Assembly: GCF_030272615.1 (NCBI RefSeq) | Contig: NC_081405.1 | Location: 152,066,113-152,130,112, forward strand | DNA from: Cryptomeria japonica | Taxonomy: Eukaryota; Streptophyta; Pinopsida; Cupressales; Cupressaceae | Direction: 5' to 3' | DNA length: 64,000 bases | Made by a program: the position numbers and the translations under genes | In this document: positions 1-10,742 of the stretch, in pieces | Layout: every line of letters begins with the position of its first letter | Numbering within the stretch: position 1 is the first letter of the stretch | The notes under the pieces: model-generated | What the model was told of the DNA's origin: nothing | What the model saw: the letters and a program-made list of their open reading frames with translations, nothing else | The model's database searches: none

Positions 1-1098
1 GAATAATTTTATGCACTTTGATTTAAATTCATTAAATTTCCACCATACACTTATACAAGATAACAACCATACATGATAACTTAAAGCATGAAACAAAGGA
101 GGCTAAACACATCGCATAACACAGATATGATCTCGGAGTTCACCCCTAAAGGGCTACATCTCCGGGTCTGCTCAACTGCAAGACCCCTCTAGCATTTAAT
201 ATAGTTAGGAATACATAATTAATATGTCTTTTACATCTTTGCCACTTAGGCAAACACAACCAATATACAAATGACCACTTTGATCCAAAAATCCTAATTG
301 ACTTCCACGTAGAGGCAGAACCAACTGAGCATGCAAAAAGGAAAGTACAAGGTTCATTGCCCAACAGTACTCTATTTAGAGACCTAAGACTTAACAGATG
401 CCCCAATTTCAACAACGACAGGTTCCAAACAAATACATCAAGGTTTGCCATCACCTTAAACAAGGCAAATACGGAACTTAAACTTACAAATTTTCCAAAT
501 CGATACATTATCAAACTTCCATTCATTCTACTAGCATATCGATGAAGTAATAACAAAATATACGAAGATAATTTAGATTCATAATCCATACACTCCTATA
601 CTTTAGTTTTCATTTCTAAAATTCCCGGATGATCATAATCATTCAAATCGAAAGACAATACTTATTCCTGAAAAGAAAACTTCTTATTAAAATATATTAT
701 CTAATGTTAACAAAAGTGTTTTATTTCAAAGATAATCAAATAAAAACATCATTTAACCTCGTTTCCAAAAATTACTTTCCTTTTAGAACTGGGTTCCAAA
801 TTTAAATGTTCATTAATATAAGTTTACTAATCCAAGATTATTAAATTTTATTTAATATACAAATTGAAAAGAAATATGCAATCTCCATTTTATATATATA
901 TATATATATATATAGCAACTAAAATCTAAAATTTATATAAAATAGATTTACTACAACTTTATTACAACTTCTTTTAATCATATCCCATTGTATTTATTGT
1001 TTTCTTTCATTGTATAAATGTTAATATTATATTTTTTTTTCTCTTAAAAAAATATATATATAAAATAAAAAAAATTAAAACAAAATTTATTTTTTTCT
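1..1098. other. AT-rich spacer, no gene seen
   Basis: No convincing coding region on either strand; the short frames have no recognisable motif. A (TA)n tract lies at 891-914. At about 134-172 there is a sequence of the form CGGAGTTCACC...CTACATCTCCG that recurs in altered form at about 3344-3383. It may be part of a shared LTR or other repeat family, which I cannot name. Confidence 0.5.
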
Positions 1099-1119
1099 TT
1101 GTGGGAACCCTGGCCTATG

Positions 1120-1323
1120 GCGCAGGTCCCTGCGGCCCACAGTGTGGACGCAGGCCCTGCGAAACCACATTGTGGTCGCAGGTTTCCTGCGACCCATAGT
1201 GTGGACGCAGGCCCTGCGAGCCACACTGTGGTTGCAGGTCTCCCTGCGGCCCACATTGTGGACGCAGGTCCCTGCGGCCCACATTGTGGACGCAGGTCCC
1301 TGCAGACCACAATGTGGCCGCAG
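1120..1323. repeat. Palindromic 28-bp minisatellite, about 7 units
   Basis: About seven units with a period close to 28 bp. Each unit is itself a near-palindrome of the form CTGCGNCCCACANTGTGGNCGCAG. Centres of the CACANTGTG core fall at roughly 1142, 1170, 1198, 1226, 1254, 1282 and 1310. The array is GC-rich inside very AT-rich DNA. Long frames cross it on both strands, but they are repeat translations with no domain, so I do not call them genes. Confidence 0.9.
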
Positions 1324-3159
1324 AAGATTTGCGAGCCCGTGGGGAGAAGAAGAGAGGGAGGGGGGGAAAATAATGGCGGCGCGAGTTGAGCCTCGGCTCC
1401 TCCGCCTGCCAAACCCTAACGCCCCATTTGATAATAATTTTTTTTTTTTTTAAAAAGAACAATAAACATGGTCAAAGTAGCCATGAAAACAACAGTTTTG
1501 ATACACATTTTTTTTTGTATTTACAGCCAAACAAAAGGGGTTTTTAACAGCTTCTCCCTTTTTTTTTTTGAATGTTTAAGCAAAGAATGGGGAAGATTTT
1601 CTCCTTTCAAAATGTCCAAGAAGCCATGACAAATCTTGAATCCAAGAACAACCAAGCTTTCAAAACTGAAACTAAATCTTAAAGACATTCATGGGCATTA
1701 TCATTACTTTTTCCAGCATTTCATGGAGAACATTTGAACACCAACTTTTCTTTGATCCAACAAATAAATAAAAGGGTAGGTTGGAACCCTACCTCACAAC
1801 GCATTCTGGGCAAGACTTGAAGGAGAGCTCCACCTGCAACTCAAAGCAAAACTCCATTTTCTCCAAAATTCCCCCATCTCCATTTTTTTTCCAAAACAGG
1901 TCACCAAAAGAAAGAACCCCCAAAAATATTTCAAAAACTAGGTTAAATGAGAAACCCCATTTTTTGACCTAATTTTCAATTTCGAATTTAGGCACTTATT
2001 TTTAAAATAAAAGAAAATGAAAAATGGAAATCATTCCTTTCCATTATTCAATACATCTTATTCGCTTTTCTTATTTAAAATCAAAATGCTTCTATTTCTT
2101 ATTTAATTCTAATTTTAATTTCTCCATATTACTTTAGCCAACATTTATATTTTGAACTATTAACAAGGGTAAGGTATTTAAATTAATTTAAATTTCCAAA
2201 AATCAATCCTTTATACTATATCAACTTAACAAGTAAAAAGAATAATTTCCTTTAAATAATAAAATTTACCCTTTTTTTTTTTTCCAAAATGCGAAAATGA
2301 TCAATTTATTTCTATTTCCCAAATGACTTTAAATCCTTCCTTTCTAAAACGCATAACTCATTGAATTCGTTATTTTAAAATTAACTATTAAATTAACTCG
2401 CTATAACATAATAAAGCGACCTTTTTAATAAATGACTAATCTCATGAAAGGAATCTATTTATTCTAATTTTCTCAACTACTAATGCATAAATGAACACAT
2501 TATTTCAATTTAAATGCTTTAAGCTTGCTACAATTATAATTAAAGCGATCTCTTTAAATTAACGATTAATCATATAAAAGAAACTACTTAATTATATTTC
2601 TAAATTACTAATGCGTACATCTACTCATTAAATTGAATTAAATACTTAGGATAACAAACTCCACTTACCCCGCGCAAGGCACACAAATCGAGGAAGTCCA
2701 CCAAATCACACAACACGCAACCCAATGAAAAGAAAGCCCCACGAACCACACACACGATGCTCACCTGACCATGGCTAAGGCAAGACGAGAGTTTTATGAC
2801 CCCCAAATCCGAATTCTGAGGATGGAGGAGGTTTACTCAAACCTGCGAATCCCGTAGGAGATGAACCTCGCCCTAGGCGGTGTTGTACCTGAAATATCCT
2901 GCACCCATGAATCACGCAAGCATACATATACATATACATGTTCAATGAAGGTGCTAGCTCGAGATTTATCACAAGAGTTAGGAAACAATTACATATACAC
3001 AAGAATTGATGCAAAAGCACAATAATAGGTATGCACGATTATTTATATTATCTAAACTACACATTGCACCACGGTTAACCTACCATTCAAGAATGCCACA
3101 TGGGAAGTCAACCAAGGTCAAACGGGTTTTACAAGTCCGACTAGGGTAGGGGCATTACA
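1324..3159. other. Non-coding stretch, possible minus-strand LTR ending near 3159
   Basis: No supportable gene; poly-T and poly-A runs are frequent. At 3149-3159 the plus strand reads GGGGCATTACA, the reverse of TGTAATGCCCC, a start typical of plant Gypsy-type LTRs. The stretch up to 3159 could therefore be a minus-oriented LTR, possibly solo. I cannot find its partner or its other end, so this is a weak inference. Confidence 0.25.
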
Positions 3160-4711
3160 CGAGGGTAAAAGACGAAGAAGAGGGAAATATTGATTTTAAT
3201 ATCACTTGATCAACCACTAGTCTCTATTTAGAGTGTTTACTTAACCCAAATCAAACTTAGTTCAATGTGGAATAAAGAACTATAAACGATAGTTAAGTAA
3301 AGCTAATAACACAAATAAGCACAAGGAGAAACAAGGTTGATAACGGAGTTCACCAGACTCTGGCTATGTCTCCGGACTCGCTTGAACACAAATAGATTTA
3401 TTCCTTTTGCAAAATGCTGGGACCTTCTCACAAGTGTTACAAAAGTTATACCTTCACCTTATACAAGGATTCAAGAAGGCAAACACACCTATGACTCTAC
3501 TCCAGACATCATAAGTATCAAGCACTACTTGGCTTTTACAAGAATGACTTGGATCACACTTGGTCCCTGTGGGAATCCAAGAGGAATTGAGATGAAGAAA
3601 ATCCCCTCACCTTCCTCCTCTTTACAATGAGCAAATGAGCTCCTTATATGCAAATTTACATACCCAAAATTAGCTTAGAGTTAATTAATTTTGAGATAAC
3701 TTCTCTATCTCCAAAGATAGAATATCCCATGAAAATCTCCCATTTACAACACTTAACCTCCAATAAAAGCCTCAAGAATATTCACAGCCCGTTATTAACC
3801 CCTTTTCCTAAAATGGGCTTTAACAAAATAACGAGTTTAGGCTTTTTTTTAAGGTAATAAATAAAATCCCTTTTAAATAGGGAATGGGCGGCTAATTCAA
3901 GCTAACAAAACAAATACCAAATCCCTTCTAAGGTGCCGTAAGTGGTGCAACGACCAAACAACTTAATGGGAGTTCGTGGCTGAGAGTTCAACTCCCATGA
4001 GTTCTATTTTGTCTTTAGCATGCTTTGTCTTTTAGTACATTTGTCATGTAGTGAAAAGGTCATATAACATTTCCTTCTTTAAAAAAGACAATGTGGAACA
4101 ATGGTGCATTGGTAAATGTTAAATGTCTTTGGAGGGAAAGCTCATGGGTTCAATACCCATACACAACTTTTATACCAACGAATTGTGTAGCCTTCGAGAT
4201 GCCATGTCACACTATCAGGGGTGCCACATGGCACGCTACTATTTACCAAAATTGTGCCACATGTCTATTGCTAATTGGACTAAATCTGCCTTGTCACTAT
4301 GTTATTGAGTTGACACGTATCAATTGACAATTGGGTGAAGTATCTCCTCTGCCACATCAGCATGCTGATGTCATCAGGTTGGCTGGTCAACTAAAGTCAA
4401 CCAACTTTGACCAAATATATCTTTTGCATCCAAGCTTCGATTTAGATGAAACGAATGCCATCGAGATCGTCTCGACAAGACCTTCACATTTACACCAACT
4501 TTGACAAGTTTTGGAGAGGTCAAATTTTGACCTCTTACAAGATTTGTGCCTAGGTTTGACCAAAAGTTTGACCAGCCATAACTTGAGAAAACAAACTCCT
4601 TTCGAGCCCGTTCAAGTTGCATCGGGTTCATTTTGATGATCTCTTTGCTTTGGAACTACTCTTGGGATAATTCAGGACACTTCAATTTTTAGTGAGAGAT
4701 CCACTTGGATC
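3160..4711. other. Spacer with hairpins and repeat fragments, no gene
   Basis: No supportable gene. It contains a hairpin with 9-bp arms, ATGGGAGTT (3966-3974) and AACTCCCAT about 20 nt later, a SINE-like block at 4085-4172, and a perfect 18-bp palindrome ACATCAGCATGCTGATGT at 4354-4371. Around 4380-4620 there are several GGTCAAAnTTTGACC-like inverted words. It is most likely old repeat debris. Confidence 0.4.
4085..4172 (+). repeat. tRNA-derived SINE-like segment
   Basis: TGGTGCATTGG near 4103 fits the Pol III A box, and GGTTCAATACC near 4147 fits the B box. The B box sits in a perfect T-arm shape: ATGGG, a 7-nt loop TTCAATA, then CCCAT. A-to-B spacing of about 42 nt is normal for tRNA-derived SINEs. 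There is no full tRNA cloverleaf, so a SINE head is likelier than a tRNA gene. Its 3' limit is unknown and could reach the palindrome at 4371. Confidence 0.4.
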
Positions 4712-5180
4712 AAGTAATGCGAAGCTTATTCTGGTAAGGGTCAGAACCAGAACAGTCAGAGCTTGAACCGAAACTCTATCAGGCATAGAAGATGTATTAA
4801 ATGAGTTCAGTCTTATGTTTTATTATTCAAACTGACTGTAGTCAGTGAGACTCTTTTGTGCTAAGTAGTGTGCTCTAGGCTGTAAGCCTTCCTGCATGTG
4901 CAGGCCCCCATATTATGTAATATATTTTCATATGGCCAGTGGATTGATATTGTGGGTCACAAATCCCACCGTGATTTTTCCTCTCTGAGGTTTTCCATGT
5001 ATAATTCTCTGTGTTATGGTATTCATTTGTGTGATTGGCTTATTTATTTATTTACTTCTTTCAATTATATGTGTACTAGTTTACTAGTTGATGAATGCAT
5101 GTTATAATAAGGTCAAAATTGAACACTCTGGTAGAACACTAATTCACCACCCCCTCTCTTAGTGTTCTTGGATTCCAACA
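4712..5180 (+). repeat. Element A 5' LTR, truncated to its last ~470 bp
   Basis: This matches 10270-10742 base for base with scattered changes (shared words such as AACTCTATCAGGCATA and GACTGTAGTCAGTGA) and ends TTGGATTCCAACA directly before the primer site. Homology to the 3' LTR fades upstream of about 4712, so the first part of this LTR is missing. Confidence 0.75.
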
Positions 5181-5234
5181 ATTGGTATCCGAGCCTTGTG
5201 CCTCAAAGGAAGTCTAACAGCTTGAGGGAGATCC
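5181..5234 (+). promoter_or_regulatory. Element A primer-binding site and conserved leader motif
   Basis: TGGTATCCGAGC at 5183-5194 differs by one base from the TGGTATCAGAGC site that pairs with plant initiator tRNA-Met. About 30 nt after the LTR edge, 5211-5234 carries TAACAGCTTGAGGGAGATCC with flanks, which recurs at the same distance in elements B, C and D. Priming is established for this tRNA; a packaging or translation role for the leader motif is inference. Confidence 0.7.
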
Positions 5235-5248
5235 ATAATCGAGAATCC

Positions 5249-5627
5249 ATGGATATGAGTATGGAGAAGCAACTTGAGGTAGCACTTGAAGATTATGATG
5301 ATGAAAGGATGAAGAACTTGAAGTTACAAGATGAATTGGAATTTCTGCCAAGGAATTCATTCTTATCCTACAGGAGAGGTTGTCATCTGTTCAAGCTAGG
5401 AGGAAGGAACTTTTGTAAAATCAGGATAATGAAGAGAAAGATGCCCTTAATGAAAGATGTCAGAAGCTGAGTCAAGAGAATATGGTCATGAGGAACAAAA
5501 TGCAAGCCCTAACTATGAGGATGTCAAAGGAGATTGAAGACCGGAAGATGAATGAAGAAAACCTTGGGAGATCTCTGAAAGATAGATTTGAAGAATGCAT
5601 CCAATTGGTTCATGAAAATGACATGTA
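5249..5627 (+). pseudogene. Element A gag N-terminal coiled-coil remnant
   Basis: The ATG at 5249 lies 15 nt after the leader motif, at the position of the gag start in element C. The product begins with a charged helical stretch (LEVALEDYDDER, MKNLKLQDELE) that matches the element C gag start almost residue for residue. The frame breaks near 5350-5470, but nucleotide similarity to C continues to about 5625 and then stops inside the coiled coil. The zinc-knuckle half present in B and C is absent. It is a broken gag, not expected to be functional. Confidence 0.65.
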
Positions 5628-6143
5628 TTGAGAAGAGTGCATGGAGAGCTCATCTGGTTGGATAGACCTTATAAGATCACAAAGGAGACCATTAAGGCCA
5701 TCACCGGTTTGTCACAAATTGGTCAATGTTCAGAGAAAAAGATTTCTAATGATCAGGTTAACAAACTCACTGACGCAACTTTGGACCAACGATCGATGAG
5801 GGTTAGCACCATCACTGATAGAGACATCAGATTCAGAAGCATGATCATTGGGTACAAGGTAACTCAATCCAACCATCTCAATTCTATTTCTAGCTCCTGT
5901 ATATATGCCACACATAAGATCATGAGGGAAAATGAGAAGTTAGATCTTTGTGGATGGATATTAGATGAGTTGTTAATCAACCTTGGGAAGATCAAAGGAG
6001 AGAAGGGGAAATTCTGGTATGGGAATCTTATTGTCTATTTAATGCTATTTTTCATTAATGAAACTCATGTTTTTGGGAAGAGACAACGTGCATTTGATAT
6101 CTTGGGGCAGACAATTGAAACAATTTATTGCTACTTTGGGTAG
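5628..6143 (+). pseudogene. Element A unfamiliar ORF, first block (conserved in B)
   Basis: An open stretch of 171 codons that has no ATG at its start (it opens on TTG), because it is joined directly to the gag remnant. Near its N-terminus it reads GELIWLDRPYKITKE and IKAITGLS. Element B has NELIVLDKPYPIMKE and IIGL at the matching place, then both have a KK.I.N..V..LT....DQR pattern and a GYK or SYK stretch. A later block, LCGWILDELLINLGKIKGEKG, has the B counterpart DLYKLLKNILLENIKVTKEKG. I recognise no catalytic motif and cannot assign a function. The general look recalls uncharacterised transposon-encoded domains of plants, but that is impression only. Confidence 0.55.
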
Positions 6144-6318
6144 TTAGCGAGATGATAAGGTTTGGGGTTACTTCAAGGCATTTTAGAAGGCAATGAAATC
6201 TAGAGAGAGGGTTCCTAAACAAATTGTTGAGAAATACTCAACTGAGATCTTCTTAATGGTTCAAAAGGATGAAAACTTAATGGAAGCAGCTAAGCCCTAG
6301 AAGATATGTATAGAAGAA

Positions 6319-6624
6319 ATGGGATATGAGGTTGATGCTCATATTTTGGATGCTTATGCAAAGATGTTGATTGATGCTCCTATTGATGAAGCTGAGAAAT
6401 CCTTTGGTATTGCAGAGAAAAAGAAGCAAGAGGTTCAAGCTGAATTCAACAAGAAGAAGAGGGAGAAACAACAAGGCAAGGCCATCAAATTTGTTGAACA
6501 AGTATCCCAAGACATCAAGGCATTAATGGATGTTGTTCCAGAAAAAGGAAGGAAGAGGAAAGAGCCTGAAGTCTTCATTGAGCCTATTCCATCAGACTTT
6601 GGAACTGAAGATGACAACCTTTAG
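6319..6624 (+). pseudogene. Element A unfamiliar ORF, charged helical block
   Basis: This 101-codon open stretch begins MGYEVDAHILDAYAKM and continues into a lysine/glutamate-rich helical segment (AEKKKQEVQAEFNKKKREKQQ) likely to form a coiled coil, followed by a basic GRKRKEP patch that could be a nuclear signal. Residual coding similarity continues upstream to 6144 in shifted frames with stops, so this is the continuation of the block at 5628-6143 after frameshifts. The role is unknown. Confidence 0.45.
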
Positions 6625-6638
6625 CATTTAAGAGGGTA

Positions 6639-7448
6639 TTGAGGAAGAAAGGTGAGGAGTCTAAGGAGGAAGCAAGGAAACAACCGGTAAGGAAAGTCAC
6701 AATCAAGGTACCGGCAAAGAAAAGAGCTCCAAAGGAAACACCTTCTGCACCATCCGGTACTAGAAGAAAAAAGAAGATGGATGACATAGACCTTGTAATT
6801 GTATCTGGTAATGTATCTATTATTCCACCTAAGACTTGTGCAGAATTAGTAGATGAAATCACTAAGGATTGTATGTTGAAAAATGTACAATTCTATTATG
6901 AGCACTTAGATGATGATGAACAGAGAGAAGTTGAGGAAGCAGTTTTATTATATCTGGATATATATAAGAAAGCTTTGTTGGAAATTGAGAAGCAAATCCT
7001 GACACAACTATATGACAACCTAGATGCTAGGATATTATCAGCTATAGAGGAGGATAAGAGCATAAAGATTCAAGAGTTATTGACTACTTGTGGATCCATT
7101 ACTCCAAATGAGTTGGATATGACACTTGAGGTTGCAAACATAATTTTTTTTCACAGCAAGAACATGATAGTTAGTCTTATGTTAGGAAGGGTTAATGAGA
7201 CAATTAGTGAGACCCACAAGGCATGGGTTCAATTCTTTGCTGAAAACCCTGGTTTCTATATTTCACCGAAAGCTAAAACTGAGACTACTGACATCCCAGT
7301 TGAAGGGAAAGGCAAAGTTATAGTGGGTACTTCACCCTCAATTTTGAAAGATAATAAGGCATTGGATGTAGAGCCCCCATTAGAATCTAATGTACAAGAC
7401 ATAGAGGAGATATCGACAGATAATGTGGATATACCGACAGATACATAA
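6639..7448 (+). pseudogene. Element A unfamiliar ORF, main C-terminal block (269 codons)
   Basis: This is the longest open stretch of element A, in a different frame from 6319-6624 and lacking a true ATG at its start (it opens on TTG), so it is a frameshifted continuation. It begins with a strongly basic segment (KKGEESKEEARKQPVRK, TRRKKKMDD) that could bind nucleic acid or act as a nuclear signal. A mostly helical acidic region follows (YYEHLDDDEQREVEEAV), then a low-complexity acidic tail containing VEGKGKVIVG. No zinc finger, transposase, protease or polymerase motif is visible. Element B has a comparable basic-to-acidic segment (KKQKKDQKEKC, FESDDDESN) at the corresponding position. Confidence 0.5.
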
Positions 7449-8081
7449 AATGTACAAGTTGAGGATACAATTCATAAGGAGGAATCGATAGTAACTGATA
7501 CTGCACCAAGTGGCAAAGCCATCAGTGTAAAAGAGGAAGTTAATAAAGTTATTAAACCATCAAAGGAGAAGGGAGAGGTATATGATAGGGAACTGGTAGT
7601 GACCACATCATTATTGTCAATTGACACCTCACTCCAGTAGAGTAGAAGAGCATAACTGAGATGAGTTCTACTGAGCTCATGATGATGGATGCACAAAAGA
7701 TGATGAAGGAAGGATTTGTGGACAAAGGAATTATTGATAAATCAATCCCAATTTGCATAGACTTGTCCCAGAGTGCCAATTTGACAAAGGAGAAGCCCAT
7801 TCGACAAGCTCAAAATAATCACAGAGCACATTTCTAAGGACTGACATGCATTGGAGAGGTTCACACAAGCTAAGAGAGCTACTTTTGATCAAATGATTGA
7901 GTCAGAGAAGAAATAGATTAATGATAAGCTGAAGTTGATTAATAATGCTTTAAAGCAATGTACTAATATTTAAAGAGTATGTTGTAACATTGGTTTACTT
8001 ACAACAGATATAGACAAAGGGATTAAGGATTCACAGGAGAAAATTGTAGGTATAGTCAATTCTTTTGATGGCTCAAATTAT

Positions 8082-8267
8082 TTGACTGCATCTATTGATG
8101 GTCAAATTTTGGTATTGGAAGCTCAAGTTTTGGCTCTTGAGAGGGATAAAGATAAAATTATAAGGAGAGCTAAAGGGCTTGGAGGATTGGTGAGTCCCTG
8201 GCTGGACTCATTGAGTGTACATAAGAAGGAATGCATTGATATGGTTGGCAAGCCCACACTGGCATAG
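8082..8267 (+). pseudogene. Element A unfamiliar ORF, C-terminal coiled-coil tail
   Basis: A 61-codon open stretch with a heptad-like helix (ILVLEAQVLALERDKDKI) followed by a short, less ordered end. Between 7449 and 8082 coding-like sequence persists in several frames with stops (for instance AKQMMKE-like and KLKLINNALKQC-like stretches). Element B ends with a similar coiled-coil tail before its polypurine blocks. I take this as the decayed C-terminus of the same ORF. Confidence 0.4.
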
Positions 8268-8477
8268 CTTAAGGATAAAGAGTCATATACTCACATGCTT
8301 AATGGACTTGTATCTATTTTCGGCACATTCAAATCAGGTTGGGACACCTATCTAGAGATTTTGGAGAAATCCTATCCGGAAATTTTCAAGTATATTAAGC
8401 TCCGATAAGGTGTTTTGGGACACATTCTTTGTACATAATTACATTCTTCATCCCGGTTTTGGGTATTTTTTTTGGAA

Positions 8478-8665
8478 TTGATGTCAAAGGGGGAGGTATA
8501 GGTGAAAAATATATTCTTGACATTAGGAGATATGGATTAATTTGTACAGATCATGATCACAGATGGATATTTAGCTTAGGGGGAGCAGTCTCAAGGTGAA
8601 ATCGGTGGATGGAAACCATTATCATTTTTCACATGAGTGTTGCCATCAATTCCAAAGGGGGAGAT
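8478..8665 (+). promoter_or_regulatory. Element A duplicated polypurine blocks
   Basis: The first block, TTGATGTCAAAGGGGGAG, is at 8478-8495. The second, CATCAATTCCAAAGGGGGAGAT, spans 8644-8665 and abuts the 3' LTR start at 8666. The LTR-adjacent block is the expected plus-strand primer. The upstream block is near-identical in core and present in B, C and D too. Confidence 0.7.
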
Positions 8666-10742
8666 TGTTGGCAATTGACACTCATTTTTTTGGTTTCATA
8701 TGTTGTCATTGATGGCAACATGTTCTGGTTTCATTCTTTGGTTTGGTTGTTCACTGACACACTTCACCGGCACTGGTACCGATACCGATAGGTATCTTCA
8801 CCGGTAGGAAGGATTCTTTGGATACCAGCATTGCAGACCGACATGACTCACATTCAGGTTATCAACATAGGAGGTTGGCATCATTTGGGAGATCTGACAA
8901 TCGACAATTGATTTTGATATTTATGTATATATGTATTTGTTGGCATTTTTGATGTTTATGTTGTGGTTGTCATTGAGGGACACACACTTGCTTTGAGATC
9001 ACTTTCTATGTATGAGTTATGCTCAACTGGTATTTGTTCCAAACTGGTATTATGTATTATAGTCTTTAGGCTATCGGTGTTTTGTAGAAAGTGTTTACCG
9101 ATCTCAAGCGGTATGAAGACCTCAAGCAGTTCGAGGATCTCAAGCAGAGCGAAGAAACTAAATCGACAGTTATCATTTTCCTACTCTTCATTTTTGGCCA
9201 ACCGGTAATACTCTATGATGAGTTACCAATCGATAATCGGTAAAGTTGTATGAACCGGTAATACTCTGTGATGAGTTACCAACTGGTATTTTTGTGATGA
9301 GTTACCATCCACTGACACTTTGACAGTGATTTGTGTCGTGTTATCAAATGTGTCTAGATCCAATGAACCTAGGAACTTGCAATGTAATCCTATTGGACCG
9401 AGATGAAATCAGATTTCTTTTTAAGGACATCATGTCTAGGGTTTTAAGAGATGTAGCTGTTAGGGTTTTTGGTGGTTGATGAGTTTTTGTATGTGTGATC
9501 TTTGAAGAGAAGATCAAGTTTGTGTGTTGTAACAAAGTGTGGATTTATTGAAGACTGAAGTAATGCTAAAATGCATTAGCAATGAGCTATCATGGATCTA
9601 ACCAAGCAGACTGTGCTATTTGCTAGATCATTCACTTGCTGATTACTCACATCTTTGACAAGTCTGAAACCCTTAACCGGGTAGGCCCACAAAAGCCTTT
9701 TTACATCCTCTAATAAGGTGGTTTAGATATGTGGATCTGAAATCCTCTCACAATGTAGTCTTTAATCAGACTTATCTCCTAACAGAGATTGAGATTCCTA
9801 ACAGGATCTATTTTGGTGAAGAACATTGTTTGACCTTAACCGGTCTGGTTACTATTCTGCAGATAGTTACTTGTGAGTTTCATCTCACCATGGTTTTTCC
9901 CATTTGGGTTTCCACGTCAAAATCTCTTGTATTATGGTGATTGTGCTTCTGTGGGTGAATGCCTTATTTGTTGTTTGGTTTGCATTTGTGTTAACAGGTT
10001 TATTAGTAAAACTGTTATACCGGTTTACTGCTATATTGTTTAAGTGTTTAAGTTCAGTATTATTTGGTATACTAATTCACACCCCCCCCCTCTTAGTATT
10101 CATCAGTATTGAGTTGACATGTATAATCGTTTTGTAATTATCGATGTAAGCCAACATGAGTTATGAAAGATTGTAAGGGTATATAGGTCAGTTGATTAGA
10201 TCATTTTGTGATAAGAGAAATAAAATGATAATATAGGATATGATGGTAATGATTGTAATTGAGGATTAGTAATGTGAAGGTTATTCCGGTAAGGGTTTAG
10301 GGCTGCAGAAGCAGAGCAATCAGAGCTTGAATCAGAACTCTATCAGGCATAACAAAGGCATTAAATGAGTTCAATATTATGTTTTATTATTGAAAGTGAC
10401 TGTAGTCAGTGACACTCTTTTGTGTTGAACAGTGTGCTCTAGGTTGTAAGCCTTACTGCATGTGTAGGCCCCCATATTATGTAATATCTTTTCATATGGC
10501 CAATGGATTGATATTGTGGGTCACAAATCCCACCATGTTTTTTCCTCTTTGAGGTTTTCTATGTATAATTATCTATGTTATGGTATTCATTTGTGTGATT
10601 GGCTTATTGATTTCTTTACTTCTTTCAATTGTGTGTGTACCGATTTACCGATTGGTGAATGCATGCTATAATAAGGTTAAAATTGAACATTCTGGTAGAA
10701 CATTGATTCACCCCCCCCTCTCAGTGTTCTTGGATTCCAACA
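8666..10742 (+). repeat. Element A 3' LTR, unusually long and composite
   Basis: This starts TGTTGGCAATTGACAC after the polypurine tract and ends TTGGATTCCAACA at 10742. An internal stretch near 10065-10115 looks like a second Copia LTR end (CTAATTCACACC, a C-run, CTCTTAGTATTCATCA). The last ~470 bp match the truncated 5' LTR. The LTR may therefore be a fusion of two LTR types or contain a nested LTR. Frames within it are not genes. Confidence 0.6.

Larger units (their letters stand above)
4712..10742 (+). mobile_element. Element A: non-autonomous Copia-type LTR element
   Basis: Layout: truncated 5' LTR (4712-5180), initiator-Met-type primer site (from 5183), leader motif, gag-like coiled-coil remnant, a long unfamiliar coding region (5628 to about 8267), two polypurine blocks, and a 3' LTR (8666-10742) starting TGTTGG and ending CCAACA. 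I see no protease, integrase, RT or RNase H. The gag remnant stops abruptly near 5625 relative to its counterpart in element C, so A probably arose by an internal deletion that fused gag to the unfamiliar ORF. The 5' LTR is truncated, so no target-site duplication can be read. Confidence 0.75.

Noticed and set aside
1120..1323. Possible CRISPR array from regular 28-bp units
   Set aside because: Units are contiguous with no spacers; it is a minisatellite in plant DNA.
1044..1462. Several overlapping frames of 65-122 codons on both strands
   Set aside because: They are translations of the 28-bp palindromic minisatellite and flanking low-complexity DNA, with no domain.
3966..4010. tRNA gene from TTCAACTCCC-like B box
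   Set aside because: No acceptor stem, D-arm or anticodon arm; only a hairpin with 9-bp arms.
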